From a bacterium (GTDB taxonomy: Bacteria; Myxococcota_A; Bradymonadia; UBA7976; UBA1532), in NCBI GenBank assembly GCA_030427205.1, contig JAUHXC010000020.1, positions 1 through 64,000 of the forward strand: a stretch of 64,000 bases of DNA, written 5' to 3'. Both the position numbers and the translations under genes were made by a program. Below the pieces are notes generated by a model. It ran no database searches, was not told where the DNA came from, and saw nothing but the letters and a program-made list of their open reading frames with translations. Shown here one piece after another: positions 1 to 8,637 of this stretch. The number at the start of each line of letters is the position of its first letter. The stretch's first letter is position 1.

Positions 1-2426
1 TCGGTATCCGTCTGCTCGGGGTTCGCGATCAGCGGGCAGCTGTCGTCGTTGTCGAGCACCCCGTCCGCGTCGTCGTCCTCGTCGCATGCGTCGCCCGAAT
101 CATCGCCATCGGTATCCGTCTGCTCGGGGTTCGCGTTCAGCGGGCAGTTGTCGTCGCCGTCGAGCACCCCGTCCGCGTCGTCGTCTTCATCGCACGCGTC
201 GCCCGAGCCATCGCCGTCGGTGTTCGCCTGCTCCGGGTTGGCCTGCTCGGGGCAGTTGTCCGATGCGTCGTTGACACCGTCGCCGTCGCTGTCCTCGCAC
301 GCGTCGCCCCGGCCCCCCACGCCATACCCATCCGCCTGATCGGGGTTGGCGATCAGCGGGCAGTTGTCGCGGTCGAAGCGCCCGTAGACCACGCGGTCGT
401 CATCGTCGCGGCCCGGTACGCCATCGCCGTCCGGATCGATGTCGCACGCGTCGCCGACCCCGTCGCCGTCGCTGTCGCGTTGATCGGGGTTGGGGATGAG
501 CCAGCAGTTGTCGTCGTCTCCCTGCGCGGCCGCAGCGTCGTCGTCGGCGCATGGCGCGTCCTCTCGCCCGCACTCGGCGAAGTCGTCCCGCTCATTGAGC
601 TCGTCCACCCGCATGTCGCCGTCGTTGTCCCGCCCGTCGACGATGAACACCTCCGGGTCGAGCACCTCGTCGATGACCCCGTCGCGGTCGCCGTCGAAGC
701 CATCTCGCGCGCACACCACCGCGAGGCATGACTCCGCCTCTTCGTCGAAGTCACCGTCTTCGTCGTCGTCGCGCCCGAGCAGACACTCACAGCCGCCGTG
801 CTCGTCGACGTCGATGTCCATGTCGTTGGAGATCGCGTCGAAGGCCGGATGACAGACGCCGTCGGCGCCGCAGTCGAGGACGCCGTCTCCGTCGTCGTCG
901 TCGTCGCAGGCGTCTCCCTTGCCATCGCCGTCGCTGTCGCGGAACTCGAACTCGACATAGCCCGGGCAGGGGTCCTCCCGGTCGGCCACCTGGTCGGCCA
1001 GCGACCAGCCGTTGGGCGGCGCGCAGACATCGCCCGGCTCCAGGCACTCGAACCGCTCGTCGAACAGCCCGTCTCCATCGTCATCCAGGCCGTTGAGCCA
1101 GGGCGGGCAGATGCCGTCGTCGCCGCAGTCGAACAGATTGTCGGCGTCGTCATTGACATCACAAGCCGCGCCCACGCCGTCGGCGTCCCAGTCGAGCTGC
1201 GCCGGATCGGCGGTCAGCGTCGGGTCGCGGTAGCAGATACCCTCGCCGAGGGCCTCGTCGGGCAGGCAGAGGCTGAAATCTTCGAAGTTGAAGCTCGCCG
1301 GCGACCGCTCTGGCTCCTCGGGCGGACACAGGTCGAGCTCATCGAGCACGCCGTCGCGGTCCCGGTCCTCACAGCGCGCGCGATCGCTCTCGTAGTAGAT
1401 CGAGAACGGATCGAGATGACCCGGCTCGGGCCGGCTGTAGCAGCCCTCGAGCATCCCACCATCGGCGAGCTCGGCGAGCGACTCGGGGTGGCACTGCGCG
1501 CTGCAGCCGTCACCGTTCCATGGATCGGCGGCTATGCAGCGGCCGTCGGCTTCGCCGTCGATACCGCAGCCGGTGGGCACGCCATCGATGACCGCATAGC
1601 GCCAAACCCCGGCCACGCCCACATTAGACGACTGGCACAGAACCTCGGGCCACGTCTGCTGCGGCGTCGGCGGTGCGGGCAGAACCATGGCCTGCTCGCC
1701 CGCCGGCAGCCGGTAACCCTGAGGCAGGTTGCCCATACCCGGCAGCGGACTCTCCGGATCACCGCGCCCGTCGTCGAAGCCGATCGAGGCCAGGGGACGC
1801 CCGGCCTGCCCACAATCCCAGTACTCGAACTCGACGGTGAAGTCGCCCGCGCCGCGGTCGATCAGCCGCAACTCGAACGACATGCCGAGCGCGTCGACGG
1901 TTCGGCTGCTGCGCAGACGGTTCCAGCGCACGGCCAACCGGCGCCCGTCATCGTCGTCGACCACGCGCCAGTCGATCCGCCCGCCGTCGGGCTCGGCCGG
2001 CACGAGGTTCGCGTAGAGCGGCGCGATGGCCGGGGTCGAGCGCGGCCCCAGCGCCCGCGGCAGGGGCAAAGCGCTGCTGGTGCGATAGCCGACGAAGTCG
2101 CCGATCGCCATCCCGGGTCGCCGCAGGTGGAAGACCCCGACGCCGGTGACCCGCATGAAGGCTTCGTCGGGGGCGTCGCCATGGGGGTAGCCCTGCCCGG
2201 CGAAGCGCAGACCCTCGGGGAAGGCGCAGCCCAGGACGTGGAGCGGCAATTCGAAGGTCGTGGCGTTCGGGTCGACGTTGGGATCGGCCGCCTGGAAGCT
2301 GCCTTCGAGCTCGGCGTCGACGCAGTCGGGGTCCAATTGGGCCTGACCCGGGCGGGCGAGCAGGCTCGAGAGCAGCATCACCGCCAAAGCCATGTGGCGG
2401 CCCATTCGATCGGTGCGCGGCTTCAT
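1..2426 (-). CDS. Secreted TSP3-repeat protein, 3' end beyond window
   Basis: The minus-strand frame is open from an ATG at 2426 to the left edge (808 codons), so the C-terminus is missing. GAGG lies 5 nt upstream of the ATG, and the start overlaps the stop of the upstream gene as ATGA, which implies translational coupling. The first 30 residues form a signal peptide (Leu/Ala-rich core, then RPGQA). Residues about 30-300 are an unrecognised globular region. From about residue 350 to the edge there are Asp-rich repeats of the type DxDGDGxxDxxDNCP, matching thrombospondin type 3 calcium-binding repeats. Expected role: exported or surface protein whose repeat rod is folded by Ca2+ (family knowledge); the actual ligand or partner is unknown. 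Several same-strand and antisense frames are open here because of high GC, but only this one has the signal peptide and repeats. Confidence 0.85.
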   Translation of the reverse strand, partial: MKPRTDRMGRHMALAVMLLSSLLARPGQAQLDPDCVDAELEGSFQAADPNVDPNATTFELPLHVLGCAFPEGLRFAGQGYPHGDAPDEAFMRVTGVGVFHLRRPGMAIGDFVGYRTSSALPLPRALGPRSTPAIAPLYANLVPAEPDGGRIDWRVVDDDDGRRLAVRWNRLRSSRTVDALGMSFELRLIDRGAGDFTVEFEYWDCGQAGRPLASIGFDDGRGDPESPLPGMGNLPQGYRLPAGEQAMVLPAPPTPQQTWPEVLCQSSNVGVAGVWRYAVIDGVPTGCGIDGEADGRCIAADPWNGDGCSAQCHPESLAELADGGMLEGCYSRPEPGHLDPFSIYYESDRARCEDRDRDGVLDELDLCPPEEPERSPASFNFEDFSLCLPDEALGEGICYRDPTLTADPAQLDWDADGVGAACDVNDDADNLFDCGDDGICPPWLNGLDDDGDGLFDERFECLEPGDVCAPPNGWSLADQVADREDPCPGYVEFEFRDSDGDGKGDACDDDDDGDGVLDCGADGVCHPAFDAISNDMDIDVDEHGGCECLLGRDDDEDGDFDEEAESCLAVVCARDGFDGDRDGVIDEVLDPEVFIVDGRDNDGDMRVDELNERDDFAECGREDAPCADDDAAAAQGDDDNCWLIPNPDQRDSDGDGVGDACDIDPDGDGVPGRDDDDRVVYGRFDRDNCPLIANPDQADGYGVGGRGDACEDSDGDGVNDASDNCPEQANPEQANTDGDGSGDACDEDDDADGVLDGDDNCPLNANPEQTDTDGDDSGDACDEDDDADGVLDNDDSCPLIANPEQTDT

Positions 2427-4462
2427 GGCCGCCTCGGTCGCCGCTGCCGGATCGGTGAGACCACGCGGGAGCCGAACAGGCAGACCGCCCTGAAGCCGGC
2501 CGGGTCCGCCAACCGCGCCCGCCAAGCGCCGCCGATTCGACACGGATCGGTCTCCTTCAGACAGTCGGGGTCACACGCGTCGAGGATCCCGTCGCCGTCG
2601 TCGTCGGCGTCACACGCGGCGCTGTCACCGTCACCATCGGCGTCGTATTGAGTGAGGTCGGCGGCGTGCGGGCAGAGGTCGATCGCGTTCGGCCACCGGT
2701 CACCGTCCGCGTCGACGCGACACTTGGCCGCGCTCCGATTGGCGACGAGGGGGCAGGGGTCGATGGCGTCGATGTCTGCGTCATCGTCGTCATTGATGTC
2801 GCATACATCCCCATTACCCTTCCCATCGGCGTCCTCCTGAGCGCTGTTGCGGTGTGCGGGGCAGTTGTCGACGGCGTCGATCACACCATCGCCGTCGTCG
2901 TCGGGATCGCACGCGTCCCCGCGCCCGTCGCCGTCGAGATCGGCCTGGTCGGCGTTCGAGACCCGCGAGCAGTTGTCCTTGCGATCGATGCGGCCGTCGC
3001 CGTCGTCATCGTCATCGCACAGGTCGCCGCGACCGTCGCGGTCGAGATCGGCCTGATCGGCGTTCGAGATGTCCGGGCAGTTGTCGGCCCGGTTGGTCCA
3101 TCCGTCACTGTCCCAATCATCCTCGCAGGCGTCGCCGTGCGCGTCTCCATCGCGGTTGGCCTGCTCCGGGTTGGGTGAGCGGGGGCAGTTATCGACGCTG
3201 TCGGGCACGCCATCATCGTCGTCATCGGGGTCACACGCGTCTCCGAGTCCATCGTCGCGCGGCACGACGCCCTCCGCCTTGAGGCGCTTGCCCGTATCGA
3301 GCTGGCTCGGGTTGGGGACCCGCGGGCAGTTGTCGCGGACGTCGGCGTGGCCGTCCTGGTCGTCGTCGGGGTCGCACATGTCACCGAGACCGTCCTTATC
3401 GAGATCGACCTGACCGCGATTGCTCACCCGCGGGCAGTTGTCGACGTCGTCGAGCACGTCATCATTGTCATCGTCGGGATCGCATGCGTCGCCATCCCCG
3501 TCGTTGTCGGCAGCGGCCTGCGTCGGGTTGGGCTCGACCCGGCAGTTGTCGACGATGTCCTTCACGCCGTCGTCGTCGTCGTCGGGGTCGCACGCGTCAC
3601 CGAGCGAGTCACCCGTCGACGATCGCCCGATGGCTTTCAGCGCCATGTCGGTATTGCGCTGATCTCCATTCGCCGTACGCGGACAGTTGTCCTCGAGATC
3701 CAGGTGGCCGTCGCCGTCGTCATCGGCGTCGCACACATCGCCTTCGGCGTCCCCGTCCAGGTTCTCTTGAAGGGGGTTGAAACCGTCGGGGCAGTTGTCT
3801 CCCGAATTGCCATTCGGCACGAGGTCACCGTCCGGGTCGGCCGCGTCGGGCGGTGAAGTACACGCCGTCGCGAGCACGACCTCCGCAGCGATGGCGCGGT
3901 CGACCTCGGGGACGAGGTCGTCGATGACCCCTCCACACTTGAAGCCGGTGCGCGCGCCGTTGAAGTGCGTGTCGTGCTGCTCGAAGAACTGACAGCTCAC
4001 CGAGTCGGGCGTGCTGCGGGAGAGGCGGTCGTCGCACGCGTGGTAATAGGTCCTCGCGGTGAACGCATCCGCTCTTTCCAGGACCAGGGTGATGCGCGTA
4101 TCGTCTCGGTGCCAGTAGATTTCGATCCGATAGGCTTCGTTCAGATCGTTCGTAAGCCGCCGGGAGCAGATCACGCGGTTGCGACCCGGCTGATCACCGA
4201 ACGGGCTGAAGACCGCCGGGCTGTTCTGTCCGATCCGGACGCGCCCGACAGGTCGCCCTGCCAACCTCCGGAGGGCGACTGTCCCCGATTCGGCATCGAT
4301 GTACAGATGTCGCGTGCCGGCGATATCCGGCACGAAGTCTCTGTCGAGATCGATGGACTCCACGTCCCATGGGGCCCATCCCCCCGGACATGCCTGCTCT
4401 TGTGCCATCACCGGGGCGGCCCAGACGAGAAACCAACCGATGACGAGCGCTGCGTGACGCAT
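2423..4462 (-). CDS. Secreted TSP3-repeat protein
   Basis: A protein of 679 residues. An upstream in-frame GTG (4504) would add 14 residues, but the ATG at 4462 has GAGGG 5 nt ahead and begins a clean signal peptide (MRHAALVIGW... to PVMA), so I use it. Residues about 20-210 form a unique N-terminal region that mentions no known fold. From about residue 215 there are about 11 thrombospondin type 3-like repeats, recognisable by the recurring DNCP and DPDDDxDG motifs. This family binds Ca2+ through the Asp residues. It is the first gene of a two-gene minus-strand unit; its TGA overlaps the ATG of the next TSP3 gene. The divergent neighbour is a Ser/Thr kinase 147 nt away. Function beyond calcium-stabilised surface rod is not inferable. 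Confidence 0.88.
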   Translation of the reverse strand: MRHAALVIGWFLVWAAPVMAQEQACPGGWAPWDVESIDLDRDFVPDIAGTRHLYIDAESGTVALRRLAGRPVGRVRIGQNSPAVFSPFGDQPGRNRVICSRRLTNDLNEAYRIEIYWHRDDTRITLVLERADAFTARTYYHACDDRLSRSTPDSVSCQFFEQHDTHFNGARTGFKCGGVIDDLVPEVDRAIAAEVVLATACTSPPDAADPDGDLVPNGNSGDNCPDGFNPLQENLDGDAEGDVCDADDDGDGHLDLEDNCPRTANGDQRNTDMALKAIGRSSTGDSLGDACDPDDDDDGVKDIVDNCRVEPNPTQAAADNDGDGDACDPDDDNDDVLDDVDNCPRVSNRGQVDLDKDGLGDMCDPDDDQDGHADVRDNCPRVPNPSQLDTGKRLKAEGVVPRDDGLGDACDPDDDDDGVPDSVDNCPRSPNPEQANRDGDAHGDACEDDWDSDGWTNRADNCPDISNADQADLDRDGRGDLCDDDDDGDGRIDRKDNCSRVSNADQADLDGDGRGDACDPDDDGDGVIDAVDNCPAHRNSAQEDADGKGNGDVCDINDDDDADIDAIDPCPLVANRSAAKCRVDADGDRWPNAIDLCPHAADLTQYDADGDGDSAACDADDDGDGILDACDPDCLKETDPCRIGGAWRARLADPAGFRAVCLFGSRVVSPIRQRRPRRP

Positions 4463-4609
4463 GAGGGCCCTCGCGATCCCGATATCACCGGACGCTGATA
4501 TCACGATCGGTCACCCCCATCAAATGACACCGGATTACAGTCCCCTTTCACGACTTGGCGCCCGACCGGGTTTGAGGCATAGTGCCGCGGAGCCTGAGCC
4601 GAGGGGCAG

Positions 4610-6313
4610 ATGACACGCGACCGAGACCCCGCCGTATGCCCGCTCTGCCGGGATGTCGGCCCGATCGCTGAACCCTGCGGGGACAGCACATGTCGCCGCT
4701 TCGGCGTGTGCCGGGTACCGCCGGACTACGCACCCGATGGTGACCGGGCGCCCGACCCACTCGTCGGCCGGATGTTCGACGACTACCTGGTGGTCCGCCG
4801 CCTCGGCGCGGGCGGGGTCGGCGCGGTCTATCTGGCGCTGCAGCAACCCATCGGACTGCCGGCGGCGATCAAGCTGCTGCACGCCGATGGCGGACCGCTC
4901 GCCGACCCCGAGCGCTTCCGGCAGGAGGCCGCAGCGCTCGCGCGGCTGAGTCACCCCAACATCGTACGGCTGCTCAAGTACGGGGTCGCAGGCACGACGA
5001 GCTACCTCGTGATGGAGTACGTCGAGGAGGGTCGGACCCTCGAGAGTGAGATGCGCCGCGGCCTGGCCGTGGCCGACGCGCGACGGATCCTGATCCAGAT
5101 GTGTCACGGGCTCGAAGCGGCCCACCGTCGGGGGGTGGTGCATCGCGACATCAAGCCAGCCAATGTGATGCTGCAATCACTCCCGGGAGACGAACACTTC
5201 GTACGGTTGGTCGACTTCGGACTCGCCAAGTTCGTCGACGAGGGACACAGCACCCGTCTGGCGGCCGGCACGCCGCAATACATGGCACCCGAGCAGGCCC
5301 TCAAGACAGAGATCGGGCCGTGGACCGATGGCTACGCCGTCGCCGTGATCGCGTGCGAGATGCTGCTCGGCCATCACCCTTTCCCCGGCGCGAGCGCTCA
5401 GTCGATCCTGCTGCGCAAGTGCGATCCGGCCTTCGACCCGGTCGCGGCGCTCGACGCGCCGGTGGGGCCGACGCTGGCCGGGTTCTTGCGGCAGGCCCTC
5501 GCCCCCGCCCCCGCCGATCGCTATCGCGATATGACCGCCCTGGCTCGCGGGCTCGACGCGGTCTTCGACGAGCGCGGTTCGAACGGCACGCTGACGGCGG
5601 CGCTGGGCGCGACGACGGTCTCGGAGACGCTGTCGGCAGCGTCGGGTCAGCGCAGCGGCGTCGGGCCGGCGGTCGCGGCGACGGCGCGAAGGGGCGGTGG
5701 TCGAGCCGCGCTGTGGGCGCTCTCGGCTCTGACGGGGGTCGGCCTCGCGCTGGGAGGCTGGGTATTGTCGACGGCAGAGCCGAGAGCCGAGGCAACCGCT
5801 GGTGCCGCGGGCGCGGCCGCGCTCGGAGCCGGCGCCCCCGCCGTATCCGACGAGACACCGCCGATCGAGACGCCGCCGATCGATACGGCGGCTGCCGAGG
5901 CCGGCACGACTGCCGACGCGGCGCCGGTCGACGCTGGCACACCACCCGCTGCGGACCCGGCGCGGCAGGTCGACGCGCCGACGGGCTCGAGCGATGGGCA
6001 GCGGTCAGACCAGAGAGCAGCGGCACGGGCGCCGACGCCCTCGACACGGGCCGACGCCCGGGAAGCGACCACCGCAGAGCCGGCGCGCGACCCGCGTGCC
6101 GCGCGCGCCCGCCGCACGCCGCGCCCTCGGCCGAAGCCTCGCGTGGTGAGCACACCGACCGCGCGGGATACGCCGGCGGCCGAGCGTCCAGCCGCCGAGC
6201 CCGGCGCGGCCTTCTGGCAGTCCCCGGCGCCCGCCCCCGAAGCGAAGCCCGATCCAGGCGCCGCCTTCTGGAACGAGCCGGCGCCGAAGGGCCCGAACGA
6301 GGAGGCGAGATGA
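4610..6313 (+). CDS. Transmembrane Ser/Thr protein kinase (PknB-like)
   Basis: A protein of 567 residues with an intact Hanks-type kinase domain at about 57-315: glycine loop GAGGVGAVYLA (about 66), catalytic Lys in AAIKLL, HRDIKPANV (about 178), DFG (about 201) and APEQ (about 225). The N-terminus holds five Cys, starting with CPLC, that look like a small zinc ribbon. One membrane segment lies at about 365-387, followed by roughly 180 Ala/Pro/Thr-rich residues predicted outside the cytoplasm. GAGGGG stands 3 nt before the ATG. The stop overlaps the start of the next gene (ATGA), so kinase and a putative outer-membrane protein are made together. Such membrane kinases are abundant in Myxococcota; the substrate is unknown. 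Confidence 0.95.
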   Translation: MTRDRDPAVCPLCRDVGPIAEPCGDSTCRRFGVCRVPPDYAPDGDRAPDPLVGRMFDDYLVVRRLGAGGVGAVYLALQQPIGLPAAIKLLHADGGPLADPERFRQEAAALARLSHPNIVRLLKYGVAGTTSYLVMEYVEEGRTLESEMRRGLAVADARRILIQMCHGLEAAHRRGVVHRDIKPANVMLQSLPGDEHFVRLVDFGLAKFVDEGHSTRLAAGTPQYMAPEQALKTEIGPWTDGYAVAVIACEMLLGHHPFPGASAQSILLRKCDPAFDPVAALDAPVGPTLAGFLRQALAPAPADRYRDMTALARGLDAVFDERGSNGTLTAALGATTVSETLSAASGQRSGVGPAVAATARRGGGRAALWALSALTGVGLALGGWVLSTAEPRAEATAGAAGAAALGAGAPAVSDETPPIETPPIDTAAAEAGTTADAAPVDAGTPPAADPARQVDAPTGSSDGQRSDQRAAARAPTPSTRADAREATTAEPARDPRAARARRTPRPRPKPRVVSTPTARDTPAAERPAAEPGAAFWQSPAPAPEAKPDPGAAFWNEPAPKGPNEEAR

Positions 6314-7563
6314 TGCTGTGCCGGTTGTTCGCTCTCGGCTGCGCATCGGCGCTGTTCGCAGTCTCGCTCTGCACCGTACCTGCCTCGGCAGGCACGGCGG
6401 CGCTGAGCCGCGAAGCCATCGACGCGCGTATCGAGGCGGCCGCCGAACGCTTCGCGGCGCGGGCGTACACCGACGCGCTGGCGCTGCTCGAAGCGCTCGA
6501 TGCCGATCTGGGCGACGCCCGCCGCAGCGAGCCGAACGTGCGGCTGATGATCGGGCGCTGTCTGCAGCTCCTCGGGCGACCCGAAGAGGCCCTGCGCGCC
6601 TATCAGCAGGCGCTGCCCTGGACCGACGGCGACAGCGACGCCGCGCGGCAGAGCCGGGCCCGTGCGGAGCAGTTCATCGCCGAAGTCCGGGCGAAGGCGC
6701 TGGGCGACGTGACCCTGACGTGTGCCGAAGGCGTCGCGCAAGTGAACCATCCCGCTCGGGGCCTGCGCGGCTGCCCCGCCCGCGTTCGCGATCTGGCCGC
6801 GGGCGTTCAGCGCTTCGAGCCGATCGACGCCGAGGGGATGCGCGGTGAGCCGGTAGAGGTGACCATCGTGGCCGGTCAGGTGGTCACGGCCCGACTGAGC
6901 GCCCCCCGCTCCACCGTCGATCCACAGGCATCACCGGTCGCGGACGCGCAGGCAGCGCCGACAACGACACCCGATCCGCCCTCCCGCTGGCGGTTCGGCG
7001 CCCGGCTCGGGCTGGGCATGGCCACGCTGCTCGGTGACACGGTCTATACCCCCGAGGTCTTCCCGGGCCTCGAAGCCCGTATCGCGGGCACCATCGAGAC
7101 ACCCCGACTCGGCGACTGGCTGTCGGGGCAGCTCGAGGTCGGCGTCGGTCGAAGCGTGGTGGGCTATCACGATGCCGCCGTGGTCGATGCGCAGGGTCGG
7201 CGATCGGACACACTCACGCCCGGCGACGTCGAGCGGATCGTATATCGGGTCGACGCCGCCTTCCTGGGCCGCGCCTGCGTGCCCGACCAGCGGTGGACAC
7301 CGTGCGTCGTGGGGGGTCTCACCGCGAGCTGGCCCCTCTCGAGCACCGAAGAGTTCGGGTCATCCAGTATCCCGGTGACGACGGGCACCGATGAGATGCA
7401 CCTCGCCGCACGCGGGGGGGTCGACGTGCGTCCGCCCGCGAGCGGTTGGCGTCCGGTCTTCGGGGTACACGCCGCCTTCGACGCCTGGCCCGGCGGCCTC
7501 CAGTTCGAAGACACCTCGCTCGCCCAACTGCACCTCTGGGTCGATCTGGGGCTGACCTTCTGA
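6310..7563 (+). CDS. TPR/PEGA-like exported protein with C-terminal beta-barrel
   Basis: A protein of 417 residues starting at the first of two adjacent ATGs, overlapping the kinase stop by 4 nt. It has a signal peptide (to about residue 23, PASAG), an alpha-helical region with one clear TPR-like repeat (about 30-120), and a beta-rich PEGA-like module with two Cys (about 137-200). After a short Pro/Thr linker, about 225-417 alternates hydrophobic and polar residues and ends in a C-terminal Phe (DLGLTF), the usual outer-membrane beta-barrel signature. I infer a periplasmic scaffold anchored in the outer membrane, working with the co-translated kinase; this is inference from position. No enzyme motif is seen. 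Confidence 0.8.
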   Translation: MMLCRLFALGCASALFAVSLCTVPASAGTAALSREAIDARIEAAAERFAARAYTDALALLEALDADLGDARRSEPNVRLMIGRCLQLLGRPEEALRAYQQALPWTDGDSDAARQSRARAEQFIAEVRAKALGDVTLTCAEGVAQVNHPARGLRGCPARVRDLAAGVQRFEPIDAEGMRGEPVEVTIVAGQVVTARLSAPRSTVDPQASPVADAQAAPTTTPDPPSRWRFGARLGLGMATLLGDTVYTPEVFPGLEARIAGTIETPRLGDWLSGQLEVGVGRSVVGYHDAAVVDAQGRRSDTLTPGDVERIVYRVDAAFLGRACVPDQRWTPCVVGGLTASWPLSSTEEFGSSSIPVTTGTDEMHLAARGGVDVRPPASGWRPVFGVHAAFDAWPGGLQFEDTSLAQLHLWVDLGLTF

Positions 7564-7680
7564 ACGCCGCGCGCGTTGCGGGCCCGCCGCGCGTGTTGCA
7601 GTCTTGCATCGTCGCGCAGGCCCGGCCCGCCCGGGATCCCCTGCTCGACGCCCGGCCCGGAGATTGCTCGACGACGGCCC

Positions 7681-8637
7681 ATGACCCGCACCCGCTCCGA
7701 TAGCCCCTCCCCGCTGCGCTGGATCTGCGGCGCGCTCGGCGTCGCCATGGCGACCCTCGACGCCTTCGGCGCCCGCGCGCTGGGGCTCGGCTTCGAGATC
7801 AACGGCGCCGACATGACCATCGCCGTGTGGCTCTACCTCGCTATCAGCCTCGGCGGCCTCGGCTTCGCGCTGGGCTGGCTCGTCGACCTGCGGCGCCGCG
7901 AGCGGCAGCAGGCGGCGGCGCTGGCCGAGGCCCGGGAGCGGCTCGCGCGCAACGGCACACTGGCCGCGCTGGGCCAGCTGGCGGGCACCGTGGCGCACGA
8001 GGTGCGCAACCCATTGGCGGTGGTGCGCTCGATGGTGCAGACCGCGCGGGAGGACGCCGCCGACGGCCTGGCCGACGCCGCCGGTGAGGGGCTGACGGTG
8101 GCCCTCGACGAGATCGACCGCCTCGACCGGGTGATCGACGGCGTGCTGGCCCTCGCCCGCCCGCCGGCGCCGCGGCCGGACGCCGTCTCGACCCGGGCGC
8201 TGCTCGATCGGGTGCAGGCGCTCGGCGAGCGGCTGGTGGCCGACAAAGGCGTCGTGCTGACCACCGCCGGCGCCGATACGCCGCTGGACGCCGACCCCGA
8301 CCTCATGTGCCAGGCGCTGCTCGATCTGGTGGCCAACGCCGCCCGGGTCGCGCCGCCGGGCAGCCCCATCGCGCTGACCGCCGAGGCCGCCGACGGGCGG
8401 GTGCGGCTCACCGTCGACGACGCCGGGCCGGGCGTGCCGGCGGACGATCGGGCGCGGGTCTTCGAGCCGTTCTTCACCACCCACCCCGACGGCACCGGGC
8501 TGGGGCTGGCGGTGGTGCGGCAGATCGTGCGGGCCCACGGGGGCTCGGTGGCCGTCGCCGACGCGCCGGGCGGCGGCGCCCGCTTCGTGCTCGACCTGCC
8601 CGCCCGCCGGCACGCCCCGCAGCGGGAGGCCGCATGA
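7681..8637 (+). CDS. Membrane sensor histidine kinase
   Basis: A protein of 318 residues. I chose the ATG at 7681 (MTRTRSDSP) because the open frame upstream encodes no domain. Two hydrophobic segments (about 14-30 and 42-66) enclose a very short loop, so there is no real extracytoplasmic sensor. The HisKA dimerisation helix has the phospho-acceptor His in AGTVAHEVRNP (about 106). The HATPase domain shows the N box (VANAAR), G1 (DDAGPG) and G2 (GTGLGLAVV). The gene overlaps the next, a sigma-54 response regulator, by 4 nt, so the two form an NtrB/NtrC- or ZraS/ZraR-like pair. The signal sensed cannot be told. Confidence 0.93.
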   Translation: MTRTRSDSPSPLRWICGALGVAMATLDAFGARALGLGFEINGADMTIAVWLYLAISLGGLGFALGWLVDLRRRERQQAAALAEARERLARNGTLAALGQLAGTVAHEVRNPLAVVRSMVQTAREDAADGLADAAGEGLTVALDEIDRLDRVIDGVLALARPPAPRPDAVSTRALLDRVQALGERLVADKGVVLTTAGADTPLDADPDLMCQALLDLVANAARVAPPGSPIALTAEAADGRVRLTVDDAGPGVPADDRARVFEPFFTTHPDGTGLGLAVVRQIVRAHGGSVAVADAPGGGARFVLDLPARRHAPQREAA

